Positions 17,098-26,200 of a DNA stretch of 64,000 bases are shown one piece after another. The notes beneath the pieces were generated by a model. That model did no database searches and was not told the origin of the DNA. It saw only the letters and a program-made list of their open reading frames with translations. The stretch covers positions 1 to 64,000 of the forward strand of contig NZ_BAABHF010000021.1 of the NCBI RefSeq assembly GCF_039541955.1, written 5' to 3'. Within the stretch, counting starts at the first letter, position 1; each line of letters begins with the position of its first letter. A program made the position numbers and the translations under genes. The stretch is from Actinoallomurus oryzae (GTDB lineage Bacteria > Actinomycetota > Actinomycetes > Streptosporangiales > Streptosporangiaceae).

Positions 17098-17194
17098 GTC
17101 CCTGGTCCTCCAACGCCGACCCGACCCTCCAGAACCGGATGATCATGATAGGCGCGCGGACGACCCGAAACGACCGATACGGCCGGGCTGTGTC

Positions 17195-18388
17195 TCAGAT
17201 GGCCGTGGCGAGGCGGCGCAGGGCGAGTTCGGCGAGCAGCGCCGACCCGTCGGGCAGCACCGCGTCGTCGAAGACCGCCGTCGTGGCGTGGTTGAACGGC
17301 GCCGTGCTCGGGTCGCGGTCGGGCGGGCACGCGCCGAGGAAGACGAAGGCCCCCGGCACCTCTTCCAGGACGTAGGAGAAGTCCTCCGCCGTGGTCATCG
17401 GGTTCGGCACCCAGACGAAGCGCTCCGGCCCGTACAGGTCCGCGACCGCACCGGCCGCGAACTCCGCCTCGGCCGCGTCGTTGACCGTCACCGGGTAGCC
17501 CATCTCGTGGTCGAGTTCGGCGGTGAGCCCGTGGGCGGCCGCGATCCCGCCGATCAGCTCCCGTACGCCCTCGGTGACGCGGGCGCGGGCCGCGGGGGAG
17601 AAGGACCGGATGGTCAGGCCGAGCTGCGCCTCGTCGGGGATGATGTTGGGAGCCGTGCCCGCGTTGATGCTGCCGACCGTGATCACGACCGGGTCGAACG
17701 CGTCGAACCTGCGGGTCGCGAACGTCTGCAGCGCCGTCACGATCTCGCTCGCGGCCGGGATCGGGTCCTTCGCCAGGTGGGGCTGGGACCCGTGGCCGCC
17801 CGCGCCGCGTACGGTCACGCGCATCTGGTCGGCGGCGGCCATCAGCGTGCCGCGCCGGGTGACGAACGTCCCGGCCGGCATGATCGACGAGGTCACGTGC
17901 AGCCCGTACGCCGCGACGGGCCGCGCTCCGGCCGCGTCCAGCAGGCCCTCCTCGATCATGATCTTCGCGCCGCCGTTGCCCTCCTCGCCGGGCTGGAACA
18001 TGAAGACGACGCTGCCCGTGAACGACCGCTCGGCGAGCAGCCGGGCCGCGCCGACCAGCATCGCGGTGTGCAGGTCGTGCCCGCAGGCGTGCATCCGGCC
18101 CGGAATCTGCGAGGCGTACGGCACGCCGGAGCGCTCGGTGAGCGGCAGCGCGTCCATGTCGCCGCGCAGCAGCACGACCGGGCCGGGCGACGAGCCGCGC
18201 AGCACCGCGGTCACCGAGGACAGCGCCGTGCCGGTCGTGATCTCCAGCGGCAGCCCCTCCAGGGCGGCGAGCACCTTCTCCTGGGTGCGCGGCAGGTCGA
18301 GCCCCAGCTCGGGTTCGCGGTGCAGGTCACGGCGGAGGCGTACGAGGTCGTCGTGGAGGTCGCCGGCAGCGGCACGCAAAGAGGACAT
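17195..18388 (-). CDS. M20 family metallopeptidase/amidohydrolase
   Basis: 397 residues, the usual length for the hippurate hydrolase/IAA-amino acid hydrolase branch. Metal-binding motifs are RGDMDALP (75-82), HACGHD (100-105), the catalytic glutamates in FQPGEEGNGG, and a late His in the FNHATTAVFDD segment; a dimerisation domain with GAGGHGSQPH lies between. It hydrolyses N-acyl amino acids or dipeptide-like amides in the cytoplasm. It is six bases downstream of the AmaP-like gene, so it is probably cotranscribed, although a shared function is not evident. Confidence 0.93.
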   Translation of the reverse strand: MSSLRAAAGDLHDDLVRLRRDLHREPELGLDLPRTQEKVLAALEGLPLEITTGTALSSVTAVLRGSSPGPVVLLRGDMDALPLTERSGVPYASQIPGRMHACGHDLHTAMLVGAARLLAERSFTGSVVFMFQPGEEGNGGAKIMIEEGLLDAAGARPVAAYGLHVTSSIMPAGTFVTRRGTLMAAADQMRVTVRGAGGHGSQPHLAKDPIPAASEIVTALQTFATRRFDAFDPVVITVGSINAGTAPNIIPDEAQLGLTIRSFSPAARARVTEGVRELIGGIAAAHGLTAELDHEMGYPVTVNDAAEAEFAAGAVADLYGPERFVWVPNPMTTAEDFSYVLEEVPGAFVFLGACPPDRDPSTAPFNHATTAVFDDAVLPDGSALLAELALRRLATAI

Positions 18389-18394
18389 GAATCC

Positions 18395-18943
18395 TCAGAC
18401 TACGCGGCGCTCCCCATCAAGGTCATCACGCTTCACCCGGAAGTCGATCACACCGCCGAGGTCGGCGCGGCCGAGTGTCGTGCGCAGGCGGGTCATCGCG
18501 TCGTCGCGGATGCGCCACGCGAGTTCGCCGAGGTCGGCGTCCGCGTCGCACATCACCCGGACCCGCATCGCGGGCCGCCGGGCGCTGCCGGACAGTCGCG
18601 GACGCACCCGCCGCACCCCGGGGTAGGAGGTCACGTCGGCCACGATGGCGCGGATCGCCACGCGCGCCGCCAGGCGGGTCGCCCCCGCGCGGGCGTCTCC
18701 CATCGCGAGCCGCCGCAGCGTGCGGCACCGCCACTGCGCGGCCAGCCACACGCTGCCCAGCATCGCGACGGCCAGGGAGCCGCCGGCGACGGCGGGCCAG
18801 AACCAGGAATGCGCCGCCACCCACCGTGACGTCGCGGCGGTGACGAGCGGACGGCTCGCCCACAACACCCCGGCGGCCAGTGTCGCGCCGCCGCCGCCCA
18901 GGAGCACCAGGCCGGTCAGCGCCAGCCAGACGCGGTTGAACAT
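18395..18943 (-). CDS. AmaP-like alkaline-shock membrane anchor protein
   Basis: 182 residues with two hydrophobic segments (about 6-29 and 49-68) and a soluble C-terminal domain of alternating strands and helices. The layout fits the AmaP/Asp23-anchor group that tethers Asp23-type proteins at the membrane in Gram-positive bacteria. It follows the DUF6286 gene by four bases, the arrangement usual in actinomycete Asp23 loci. The Asp23 gene itself is not present beside it. The family call is from topology and neighbour, so moderate confidence. Confidence 0.65.
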   Translation of the reverse strand: MFNRVWLALTGLVLLGGGGATLAAGVLWASRPLVTAATSRWVAAHSWFWPAVAGGSLAVAMLGSVWLAAQWRCRTLRRLAMGDARAGATRLAARVAIRAIVADVTSYPGVRRVRPRLSGSARRPAMRVRVMCDADADLGELAWRIRDDAMTRLRTTLGRADLGGVIDFRVKRDDLDGERRVV

Positions 18944-18947
18944 CCGA

Positions 18948-19538
18948 TCAGTCCTTACGCTCGGAGACGCGCACCGCCACCTCGGGCACGCGCACGGGGT
19001 CGAGCTCCTCCAGCCGGTCGCGTACGGCGTCGGCCACCTGTTCGCCGAGGTTCCCGTGGTCGGTGAACCCGGTGACCGCGCGGATCTCCGCCCGTGGCCG
19101 CAGCCGTCCCCGCAGGCGTACGGTCGCGGCGTCCACGCCGGGTACGCCCAGCACGCTGGCGTGCAGGTCCGCGCGCAACGACGCGCGGCGCAGACCCATG
19201 ACGAACCTCGGGTCGTCGCCGGCCAGCGGCGCCGTGCCCGTACGGCCGGGCAGCACCGCGGCCAGCACGAACAGCAGCCCGGCCAGCGTCAGGCCGCCAC
19301 CGGCGGCGGCGACGGCCGGGTCGTCCCAGGTCAGTCGGGTGAGCCGCGCGGTGAGCTCCGGACGCAGGACCGGGTGGCCGAGCCGGCGGGAGATGACGTG
19401 GATGGCGACGGACGCCCCGGCGGCGGTCAGCAGCGAGGCGGCCAGGCTCGCCGGCAGCACCCGTCGCGGGCGGAACGCGCGCACCGCCGCGCGGCAGGCA
19501 CGGGAGCGGTCGTTCGTCTGGTCACCTCGATCACGCAC
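18948..19538 (-). CDS. DUF6286 membrane protein
   Basis: 196 residues. A basic cytoplasmic N-terminus with RACRAAVRAFRPRR precedes two membrane segments (about 29-49 and 78-98) and a C-terminal domain rich in paired Val/Arg strands (VDAATVRLRGRLRP, VPEVAVRVSERK). This pattern is DUF6286, found in actinomycete gene sets with Asp23/Gls24 and AmaP-like proteins and linked to envelope stress. Here it leads the pair, 46 bases upstream of nothing but the purU stop, so the Asp23 partner is missing from the locus. Confidence 0.75.
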   Translation of the reverse strand: MRDRGDQTNDRSRACRAAVRAFRPRRVLPASLAASLLTAAGASVAIHVISRRLGHPVLRPELTARLTRLTWDDPAVAAAGGGLTLAGLLFVLAAVLPGRTGTAPLAGDDPRFVMGLRRASLRADLHASVLGVPGVDAATVRLRGRLRPRAEIRAVTGFTDHGNLGEQVADAVRDRLEELDPVRVPEVAVRVSERKD

Positions 19539-19584
19539 CGTGGCATTGAACCACGCTGCGTGATGCGAGGTCGCGGACGACAGG

Positions 19585-20430
19585 TCAGCGGAGCACCACG
19601 GTCCGGTCGGCGTTGATCAGTACGCGGTGCTCGGCGTGCCAGCGGACCGCGCGGGCCAGCGCCAGGCACTCCATGTCGCGGCCGACCGCCATGAGCTCCT
19701 CCGGCCCGTGCGTGTGGTCGACGCGGGCGACCTCCTGCTCGATGATCGGCCCCTCGTCCAGGTGCGGGGTCACGTAGTGCGCGGTGGCGCCGATGAGCTT
19801 CACCCCGCGCTCGTGGGCCTGGTGGTACGGCTTGGCGCCCTTGAAACTCGGCAGGAATGAGTGGTGGATGTTGATGATCCGGCCGGGCAGCTTCGCGCAC
19901 AGGTCGTCGGACAGGATCTGCATGTAGCGCGCGAGGACGACGAGGTCGGCCCCGTAGTGCTCGACCAGCGCGAGGATCTCCGCCTCCTGCGCCGCGCGGT
20001 TGTCCGCGGTGACCGGCAGGTGGTGGTAGTCGATGCCGTACGACTGGGTCAGCGGCCGCATGTCGGGGTGGTTGGAGGCGACCGCGACGACGTCGATGCC
20101 GAGCAGGCCGGAGCGGTGGCGGTAGAGCAGGTCGTTGAGGCAGTGACCGTGCTTGGAGACCAGGATCAGCACCCGGGTGCGCCGCGCGAGGTCGTGCAGG
20201 CGCCAGTCGAGGCCGAACTCGGGGGCCAGGGCGGCGAACGCCTCCGTGAGCGCGCCGCCCAGGCCGTCCGGCGCGTCGAACTGCGTGCGCAGGAAGAACC
20301 GGCCGGTGCCCCGGTCGCCGAACTGCTGGCTCTCCACGATGTTGCAGTCGCGCTCGGCCAGCACGCCGGACACCGCGGCCACGATGCCCGGCCGGTCGGG
20401 GCAGGACAGCGTGAGCACGTACTGTGTCAT
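19585..20430 (-). CDS. purU: Formyltetrahydrofolate deformylase
   Basis: 281 residues. An N-terminal ACT domain (about 4-75, with CPDRPGIVAAVSG) is fused to a formyltransferase-like catalytic domain. The active-site region HHSFLPSFKGAKPYHQA and the later GATAHYV and DEGPIIEQ segments are intact. The enzyme hydrolyses 10-formyl-THF to formate and THF and so balances one-carbon pools. It could complement the glycine-cleavage operon 11 kb away, but nothing in the sequence shows coregulation. ATG start. A decayed phosphoribosyltransferase fragment lies just upstream. Confidence 0.96.
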   Translation of the reverse strand: MTQYVLTLSCPDRPGIVAAVSGVLAERDCNIVESQQFGDRGTGRFFLRTQFDAPDGLGGALTEAFAALAPEFGLDWRLHDLARRTRVLILVSKHGHCLNDLLYRHRSGLLGIDVVAVASNHPDMRPLTQSYGIDYHHLPVTADNRAAQEAEILALVEHYGADLVVLARYMQILSDDLCAKLPGRIINIHHSFLPSFKGAKPYHQAHERGVKLIGATAHYVTPHLDEGPIIEQEVARVDHTHGPEELMAVGRDMECLALARAVRWHAEHRVLINADRTVVLR

Positions 20431-20545
20431 GCCCCGAGCTTACGGCGAACGCCGCACTTCAGCGGCCCTGAGCGTCGTGGCGCGCCGTCGCCTGGCCGCT
20501 GTGACGCCCTGGCGGAGCGTCGGTGCCGGCCGATGCGGGTCACGC

Positions 20546-20698
20546 GGCCCCCTCGCCGCGGTGCGGGCTCTCCGCGAGGCCGGTGTCGAGGTGGCCGGGG
20601 TCGCCTCGGTGGCCGACCGGGGCGCGTCGGAGAACTTCACCGGGTCCGGGCTCGACTACCGGTTCGTCTTCTCTCTCGAGGACCTGGGCCTGGGGTGA
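20546..20698 (+). pseudogene. C-terminal remnant of orotate phosphoribosyltransferase-like gene
   Basis: Fifty codons in one frame read like the end of PyrE-type phosphoribosyltransferases: LAAVRALREAGVEVAGVAS, then VADRGASENF, and the final LDYRFVFSLEDLGLG before TGA. Everything upstream, including the PRPP-binding EDVxTTGGS motif, is absent, and no start is available. The last 60 bases are also read antisense as the C-terminal tail of the MFS gene, so that tail was probably acquired when the two sequences were joined. Confidence 0.7.
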
Positions 20699-22061
20699 GC
20701 GTCACGTCCGGGGCCGCGGACACCGGTCGGGAGGCCGCGACCGTACGCCACGCTCCGGCGGCCGCGACGCCCAGCAGCGCGGTGAGCAGCACGGTCACCT
20801 GGGTGAGCCCCTGGGCCGAGGTGCGTGCGCCCAGATAGACGCCGCCCAGCGTCGCGATGGCCAGGACGTTCGCGAGCAGCGTGCCCGTGTTGGTCAGCGC
20901 CGACACCGCGGACGCGCGCGCCGTGCCCGCCGTGGCGGCGAGCCGCTCGACGAGCGGGCTGAAGCCCGCCGCGTGACCTGCCCCGGCCACCACCAGCAGC
21001 GGGATCGCGAGCGGCGACCAGCCGTGGCGCACCGCCACGGCGATGAGCGGGGCCGCCACGGCGAACACCAGCAGTCCCGCGACCGGCAGCGGGCCGCGTA
21101 CCGGCAGGCGGCCGTGCGCCGGCAGGCGAGGCCAGGACAGCCCGGCGGTCGCGAAGCCGACGGTGTACGGCAGGAAGGCCAGACCCGCGGCCAGCGGCGA
21201 CAGGCCCAGGCCGCTCTGGAGGTGGAGGGCGAGAGCGAAGATCAGGCCCGCGTAGGCGCCCATCACGGCGCACGCCGCGAACAGCCCCGGCGCGACACCC
21301 GGCGCCCGCAGCACGCCGAGGTCCAGCAGCGGGCTCGCCGCGCGCCGCTCGTGCCACGCGAAGACGGCCAGACCGGCGCATCCGGCGGCCAGGCACACCC
21401 AGGTCCACGGCGGCCGGCCCTCTTCCCGGCCGAACACCAGCGGCACCACCAGGGCCGTCATCGCGGTGGACAGGATCAGCACGCCGGGAACGTCGAGCCG
21501 CGACCGTACCCGCTCCCGCCCACCCGGCAGCGACCCGCCGACGGCGATCAGCACCGCGCCGACGGGCACGTTGAGCAGGAACACCGGGCGCCAGCCGGCC
21601 GCGCTCACGATGACGCCGCCGGCGATCTGCCCGATCGCCACTCCCAGCGCGAGCACCATCGAGTACAGGCCGAGCGCCCGTGCCCGGGCCGGCCCGGAGA
21701 AGCCGAGCTGGATGAGGGACAGCACCTGCGGCAGCACGAGTGCCGCCGAGCCGCCCTGCGCGAACCGCGCCGCCACGAGCGCCGGGCCGTCCGGTGCGAT
21801 CCCGCAGGCCAGCGAGGCGGCGGTGAACCCGGCGAGGCCGCAGCGGAACACCCGGCGGTGCCCGTACAGGTCGCCGAGCCTCGCCCCGGTGACCACGAGC
21901 ACCGCCATGGCGAGGATGTAGCCGCCGGTGACCAGCTGCAGCAGCGCTCCCGAGGCGTGCAGTCCGGTGCGGATGTGCGGCAGCGCGACGGTGACGATCG
22001 ATCCGTCCATCGACACCATGACCTGCCCGGTCAGCAGAACGACAAGTGACCCGCGACGCAT
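20637..22061 (-). CDS. MFS multidrug efflux transporter, DHA2 (EmrB/QacA) family
   Basis: 474 residues with about 14 membrane segments, the hallmark of DHA2 drug:proton antiporters. The first segment contains MVSMDGSIVTVALPHI, the conserved opening with an acidic residue; motif A appears as GARLGDLYGHRRVF and motif C as GVAIGQIAGGVIVSAAGWRPVF. The chosen start is ATG 22061, four codons inside the open frame, because GGGAGG is properly spaced only for it. The C-terminal 20 residues are encoded antisense to a pyrE-like remnant and look non-native. An AraC-type gene diverges from it and may regulate it. Confidence 0.92.
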   Translation of the reverse strand: MRRGSLVVLLTGQVMVSMDGSIVTVALPHIRTGLHASGALLQLVTGGYILAMAVLVVTGARLGDLYGHRRVFRCGLAGFTAASLACGIAPDGPALVAARFAQGGSAALVLPQVLSLIQLGFSGPARARALGLYSMVLALGVAIGQIAGGVIVSAAGWRPVFLLNVPVGAVLIAVGGSLPGGRERVRSRLDVPGVLILSTAMTALVVPLVFGREEGRPPWTWVCLAAGCAGLAVFAWHERRAASPLLDLGVLRAPGVAPGLFAACAVMGAYAGLIFALALHLQSGLGLSPLAAGLAFLPYTVGFATAGLSWPRLPAHGRLPVRGPLPVAGLLVFAVAAPLIAVAVRHGWSPLAIPLLVVAGAGHAAGFSPLVERLAATAGTARASAVSALTNTGTLLANVLAIATLGGVYLGARTSAQGLTQVTVLLTALLGVAAAGAWRTVAASRPVSAAPDVTLTPGPGPRERRRTGSRARTR

Positions 22062-22192
22062 GCGCCCTCCCAAGACGACCTCGGGCAGTCTGCGCGTTCG
22101 TGGCGGGCGGTGGCTTGACGATTCTTGCTCTCTTGTCCTGCCGTCTCTCGCTCGCCCCGGGAAATGTCGCCGGGCGTCACTAGGGTTGCGGT

Positions 22193-22984
22193 GTGCTGTC
22201 CAAAATTTCGCTCGCCGACGGCCCGGATTTCTCGGTCGCGGCGGTCCGTTGTGCGGGGCACCGGCACGGCTGGTCGCCGCCCGAGCCGGCCGGGCGGCAT
22301 CAGGTGGTGCTCGTACGCTCCGGGCGGTTCCGGCTGCGCTCGGAGGGGCGTGACGTTCTCGCCGACCCCACCGCCGGCTACCTCCAGATGCCCGGCGACG
22401 TGGCGAGCTTCGCCCATCCGGCCGGGGGCGACGTCTGCACCGCGGTCACGTTCTCACCGGCCCTGTGGTGGTCGGTGGCCGGCGACGACCGGCGGCGGCC
22501 GGCCTCGGCGCCGGTGTACCTCGACGGGCGGCTCCAGCTCGCGCACCGGCGGCTGCTGCGCGCCGCTCCCGACGCCGCGTTCGGCATGGCCGAGCAGCTC
22601 GTCGGCCTGCTCGACGGGCTGCTGCGGGTGCCCGGGAGGCCCGCCCCGCGCCGCGTGGGCACGCGGGCGCTGGCCGACGACGCCCGTGAGGCGCTGCTGG
22701 CGGACCATCCCGAGGCCGGCGGGCTGTTCCCGCTGGCCCGGCTGCTCGGCGTGTCGCCCAGCCACCTGAGCCGGGTGTTCCAGCGCGAGACGGGCACGAG
22801 CCTCACCCGCTACCGCAACCGGATCCGCGTGACCCGCGCGCTCGACCGCATCGAGCAGGGCGCGGGCCACCTCGCCGGCATCGCCGCCGACCTCGGCTTC
22901 GCCGACCAGGCTCATCTCTGCCGTGCCGTACGCGCCGAGCTCGGCCGCACCCCCACCGAGGTCCGGCGCCTGCTCGGTGCGTAA
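22193..22984 (+). CDS. AraC-family transcriptional regulator
   Basis: 263 residues. The N-terminal cupin-like sensor domain (about 20-110) begins with HRHGWSPPEPAGRHQVVLVRSGRF. The double helix-turn-helix is at about 160-260, with LARLLGVSPSHLSRVFQRETGTS and IAADLGFADQAHLCRAVRAELG. The GTG start has no ribosome site, and TAGGGT lies at 22181, so the mRNA may be leaderless. It is divergent from the DHA2 efflux gene across 131 bases, the classic placement of a local activator or repressor. Confidence 0.9.
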   Translation: MLSKISLADGPDFSVAAVRCAGHRHGWSPPEPAGRHQVVLVRSGRFRLRSEGRDVLADPTAGYLQMPGDVASFAHPAGGDVCTAVTFSPALWWSVAGDDRRRPASAPVYLDGRLQLAHRRLLRAAPDAAFGMAEQLVGLLDGLLRVPGRPAPRRVGTRALADDAREALLADHPEAGGLFPLARLLGVSPSHLSRVFQRETGTSLTRYRNRIRVTRALDRIEQGAGHLAGIAADLGFADQAHLCRAVRAELGRTPTEVRRLLGA

Positions 22985-23051
22985 TCGGCCATTCACCGGC
23001 ACACTCCGAAATTCTGCTCAAAAATGGCACCCCGATTCTTGTAGAGGTTCC

Positions 23052-23065
23052 CGCTAGCGCTAACA
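23052..23065. promoter_or_regulatory. LacI-type operator-like palindrome
   Basis: The sequence CGCTAGCGCTAACA contains CTAGCGCTAACA, one base away from the right part of TGTTAGCGCTAACA, a palindrome used by LacI-family repressors of secreted hydrolases. It lies about 200 bases upstream of the secreted S53 protease gene in a relatively AT-rich spacer. No LacI gene is in the window. Only the core is symmetric, so this is a suggestion. Confidence 0.35.
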
Positions 23066-23265
23066 CGGAGCGTGTGCCGAAGGCCGTAAATCGTTACTGA
23101 ATGTCGCAGGACCGGTTTTTGTAAGTCACCTGTCAGTTTCCGCAAGGCCTCTAGTCATAACGTGACGGCCACATGCGGACGGTGATCATAGTCAAGCCTT
23201 GAGTCAATATCGGCTTGTTCAGTGACCCGTATCGGGTCTCGACCCCCCCGCTGAGGAAGGCTTGC

Positions 23266-26200
23266 ATGCCCCAACCCCCCGGGACGCGGCGTACCCGCCG
23301 CGTGTCTGTCCTCGCCGCGGCCGATCCCGCGGCGAGGCGACTGAGCGCCTTGCTGCTGGCGCTCGCCGTCGCGGTGGCCACGGTGATCGCCGTACCCGCC
23401 GCAGCCAGCGCGTCCACCAGGACGCCCGTTCCCCGTTCCAAGGCCACCAGTCCGACCTCGGCCGGCCAGCACCCGACCCACAACGTCTGCGCCGAGCCCG
23501 AGAAGGCCGGTCAGGCGTCCTGTCTGTCCGTGGTCCGTGACGACGTGATCGGGCCCAAGGGTGTCCAGCCGGCCGACGCGCCCGCCGGCTTCGGCCCGGC
23601 GGACCTGCTCAGCGCCTACAACCTGCCCTCGGGCGGGGCGGGCCAGACGGTCGCCATCGTCGACGCGTTCGACGACCCGAGCGCGGAGAGCGACCTGGCG
23701 GTCTACCGGCAGCAGTACGGCCTGCCGCCGTGCACGACGGCGAACGGCTGCTTCAAGAAGATCGACCAGCGTGGCGGGACGAGCTATCCGCCGCCCGACG
23801 CCGGTTGGTCCGGGGAGATCTCGCTGGACGTCGACATGGTCAGCGCGATCTGCCCGAGCTGCAACATCCTGCTCGTCGAGGCGGACGACAACTACATGGA
23901 CAACCTCGGCGCGGCCGTGAACCAGGCCGTCGCCCAGGGCGCCAAGTACGTCTCCAACAGCTACGGCGGCGGCGAGGGATCCGACGAGACCCAGTACGAC
24001 GACTCCTTCTTCCACCACCCCGGCGTCGCCATCACCGCCAGCACCGGCGACGACGGCTACGGGACCAGCTACCCGGCCGTGTCCCCGTACGTCACGGCGG
24101 TCGGCGGCACGTCGCTCGCCAAGGACACCTCCAGCCCCCGCGGCTGGACCGAGGCGGCGTGGAGCGGGGCCGGCAGCGGCTGCTCCGCGTACGAGACCAA
24201 GCCCTCGTTCCAAACGGACTCCGGCTGCTCGCGTCGCTCGGTCGCGGACGTCTCCGCGGTGGCCGATCCGAACACCGGCGTCGCGGTCTACTACGGCGGC
24301 TGGCACGTCTACGGCGGCACCAGCGCCTCCGCGCCGATCATCGCGTCGGTCTACGCGCTCGGCGGTACGCCGGCGGCCGGATCGTCGCCCAACTCCTTCC
24401 CCTACGACCAGACCTCCGACCTCAACGACGTCACCTCGGGCAGCAACGGCAGCTGTGACCCGGCGTACCTGTGCAAGGCCGGCAGCGGCTACGACGGCCC
24501 GACCGGGCTCGGCACGCCCAACGGCACCGGGGCATTCCACTCCGGCCCGCGCGGCATCGTGTCCGGAACGGTCACCGACGGCACCAACGCCCTGGCGGAG
24601 GCCAAGGTCAGCGTCGGCGACACCACCACCACGACGGACGGTCAGGGGCACTACACCCTGAACGTTCCGGCCGGGACGTACGACGTCACCGCGAGCAAGT
24701 TCGGATACACCTCCAAGAGCGTCTCCGGCGTCGCGGTGGAGGACGGTCAGACGGTGACCGAGAACTTCGCGCTGGTCGCGAAGGCGAGCGTCAACGTCGC
24801 CGGCACCGTACGCGACGGCTCGGGCCACGCCTGGCCGCTGTACGCGACCGTACGGGTCAAGGGCGAGTCGACGGCGGTCGCCTACACCGACCCCAAGACC
24901 GGGCGCTACAGCCTCAGCGTGCCCGCCGGCGACACCTACTCGCTGCAGGTCGACCCGCTCTACCCCGGCTACACGCAGGGCGCGGCGGACGTCACGGTCG
25001 GGTCGGCGGACGTGAACAAGGACGTCGACGTCGCCGTCGACCAGACGACCTGTGGCGCGGCCGGTTACACCTACCACTACGACGGCGCCACGCAGGCGTT
25101 CGACGGCACCACCGCGCCGAGCGGATGGACCGTCGACGACCAGGCCGGCAACGGCCAGACCTGGGTCTTCACCGACCCCGGCAACCGGACCAACCACACC
25201 GGAGGGTCCGGCGGTTTCGCCAACATCGACAGTGACGAGTACGGCAACGGCGGCACGCAGGACAGCTCGCTGATCAGCCCCGCCGTCGACTTCAGCGGGA
25301 AGGCCCACCCGTACCTGTCCTTCCGCACCGACTACGACGGCATCAGCTCCTCGGTGGCGGAGGTCGACTACAGCGTCGACGGCGGCCAGACCTGGAGCAA
25401 CGTCTGGCACCACGCCAGTGACAGCGCTCGCGGGCCGCGGACCGAGTCCGTGGACCTGTCCGCCGCGGCGAACAAGAGCGCGGTCCAGGTGCGGTTCCAC
25501 TACACCGGTAAGTTCAGCTGGTGGTGGCAGGTCGACGACGTGTTCTTCGGCAGCCGCAGCTGTGACCCCACATCGGGCGGCCTGGTCGTCGGCCAGGTCC
25601 TGGACAAGAACACCGGAACCGGCGTGAACGGCGCCTCGGTCACCTCGGCCGACCAGCCGTCGGAGCGGGCCACCTCGGCCGCGACGCCGGACGACCCGAA
25701 CCTGGGCGACGGCTTCTACTGGCTGTACTCCTCGGCCACCGGAAGCCACAAGTTCACCGCCGCCGCGTCGAGCTACACGGCCCAGGACGCCACCGTGAAC
25801 GTGGCCGCGAACTGGGCGACGGAGGGAGCCTTCTCGCTCGCCGCACCCCGGATCACGATCACTCCGAGTTCGGTCACCAAGACGGTCGCCTGGCAGGGAC
25901 AGGCCGCTCAGACCGTGACCTTGACGAACACCGGCACCGCCCCGGTCACCGCCAAGATCGGCGAGCGGACGGGCACCTACCAGCCCGCCGCGAAGGGCGC
26001 CCCGCTGCAGAAGGTGAAGGGAGACTACTCGTCCGGGCGGTTCCAGCCCGGCAAGCTGGACGCCAAGGCGAAGGCGAAGGCCGCCGCCGCGTCCGCCGCG
26101 GCGCCGTACGCGCCGCCGTGGACCACGATCGCCGACTACCCCATGGCGCAGATGGACAACGGCGCCGCGACGATCGACGGCAAGGTCTACTCGGTCGGCG

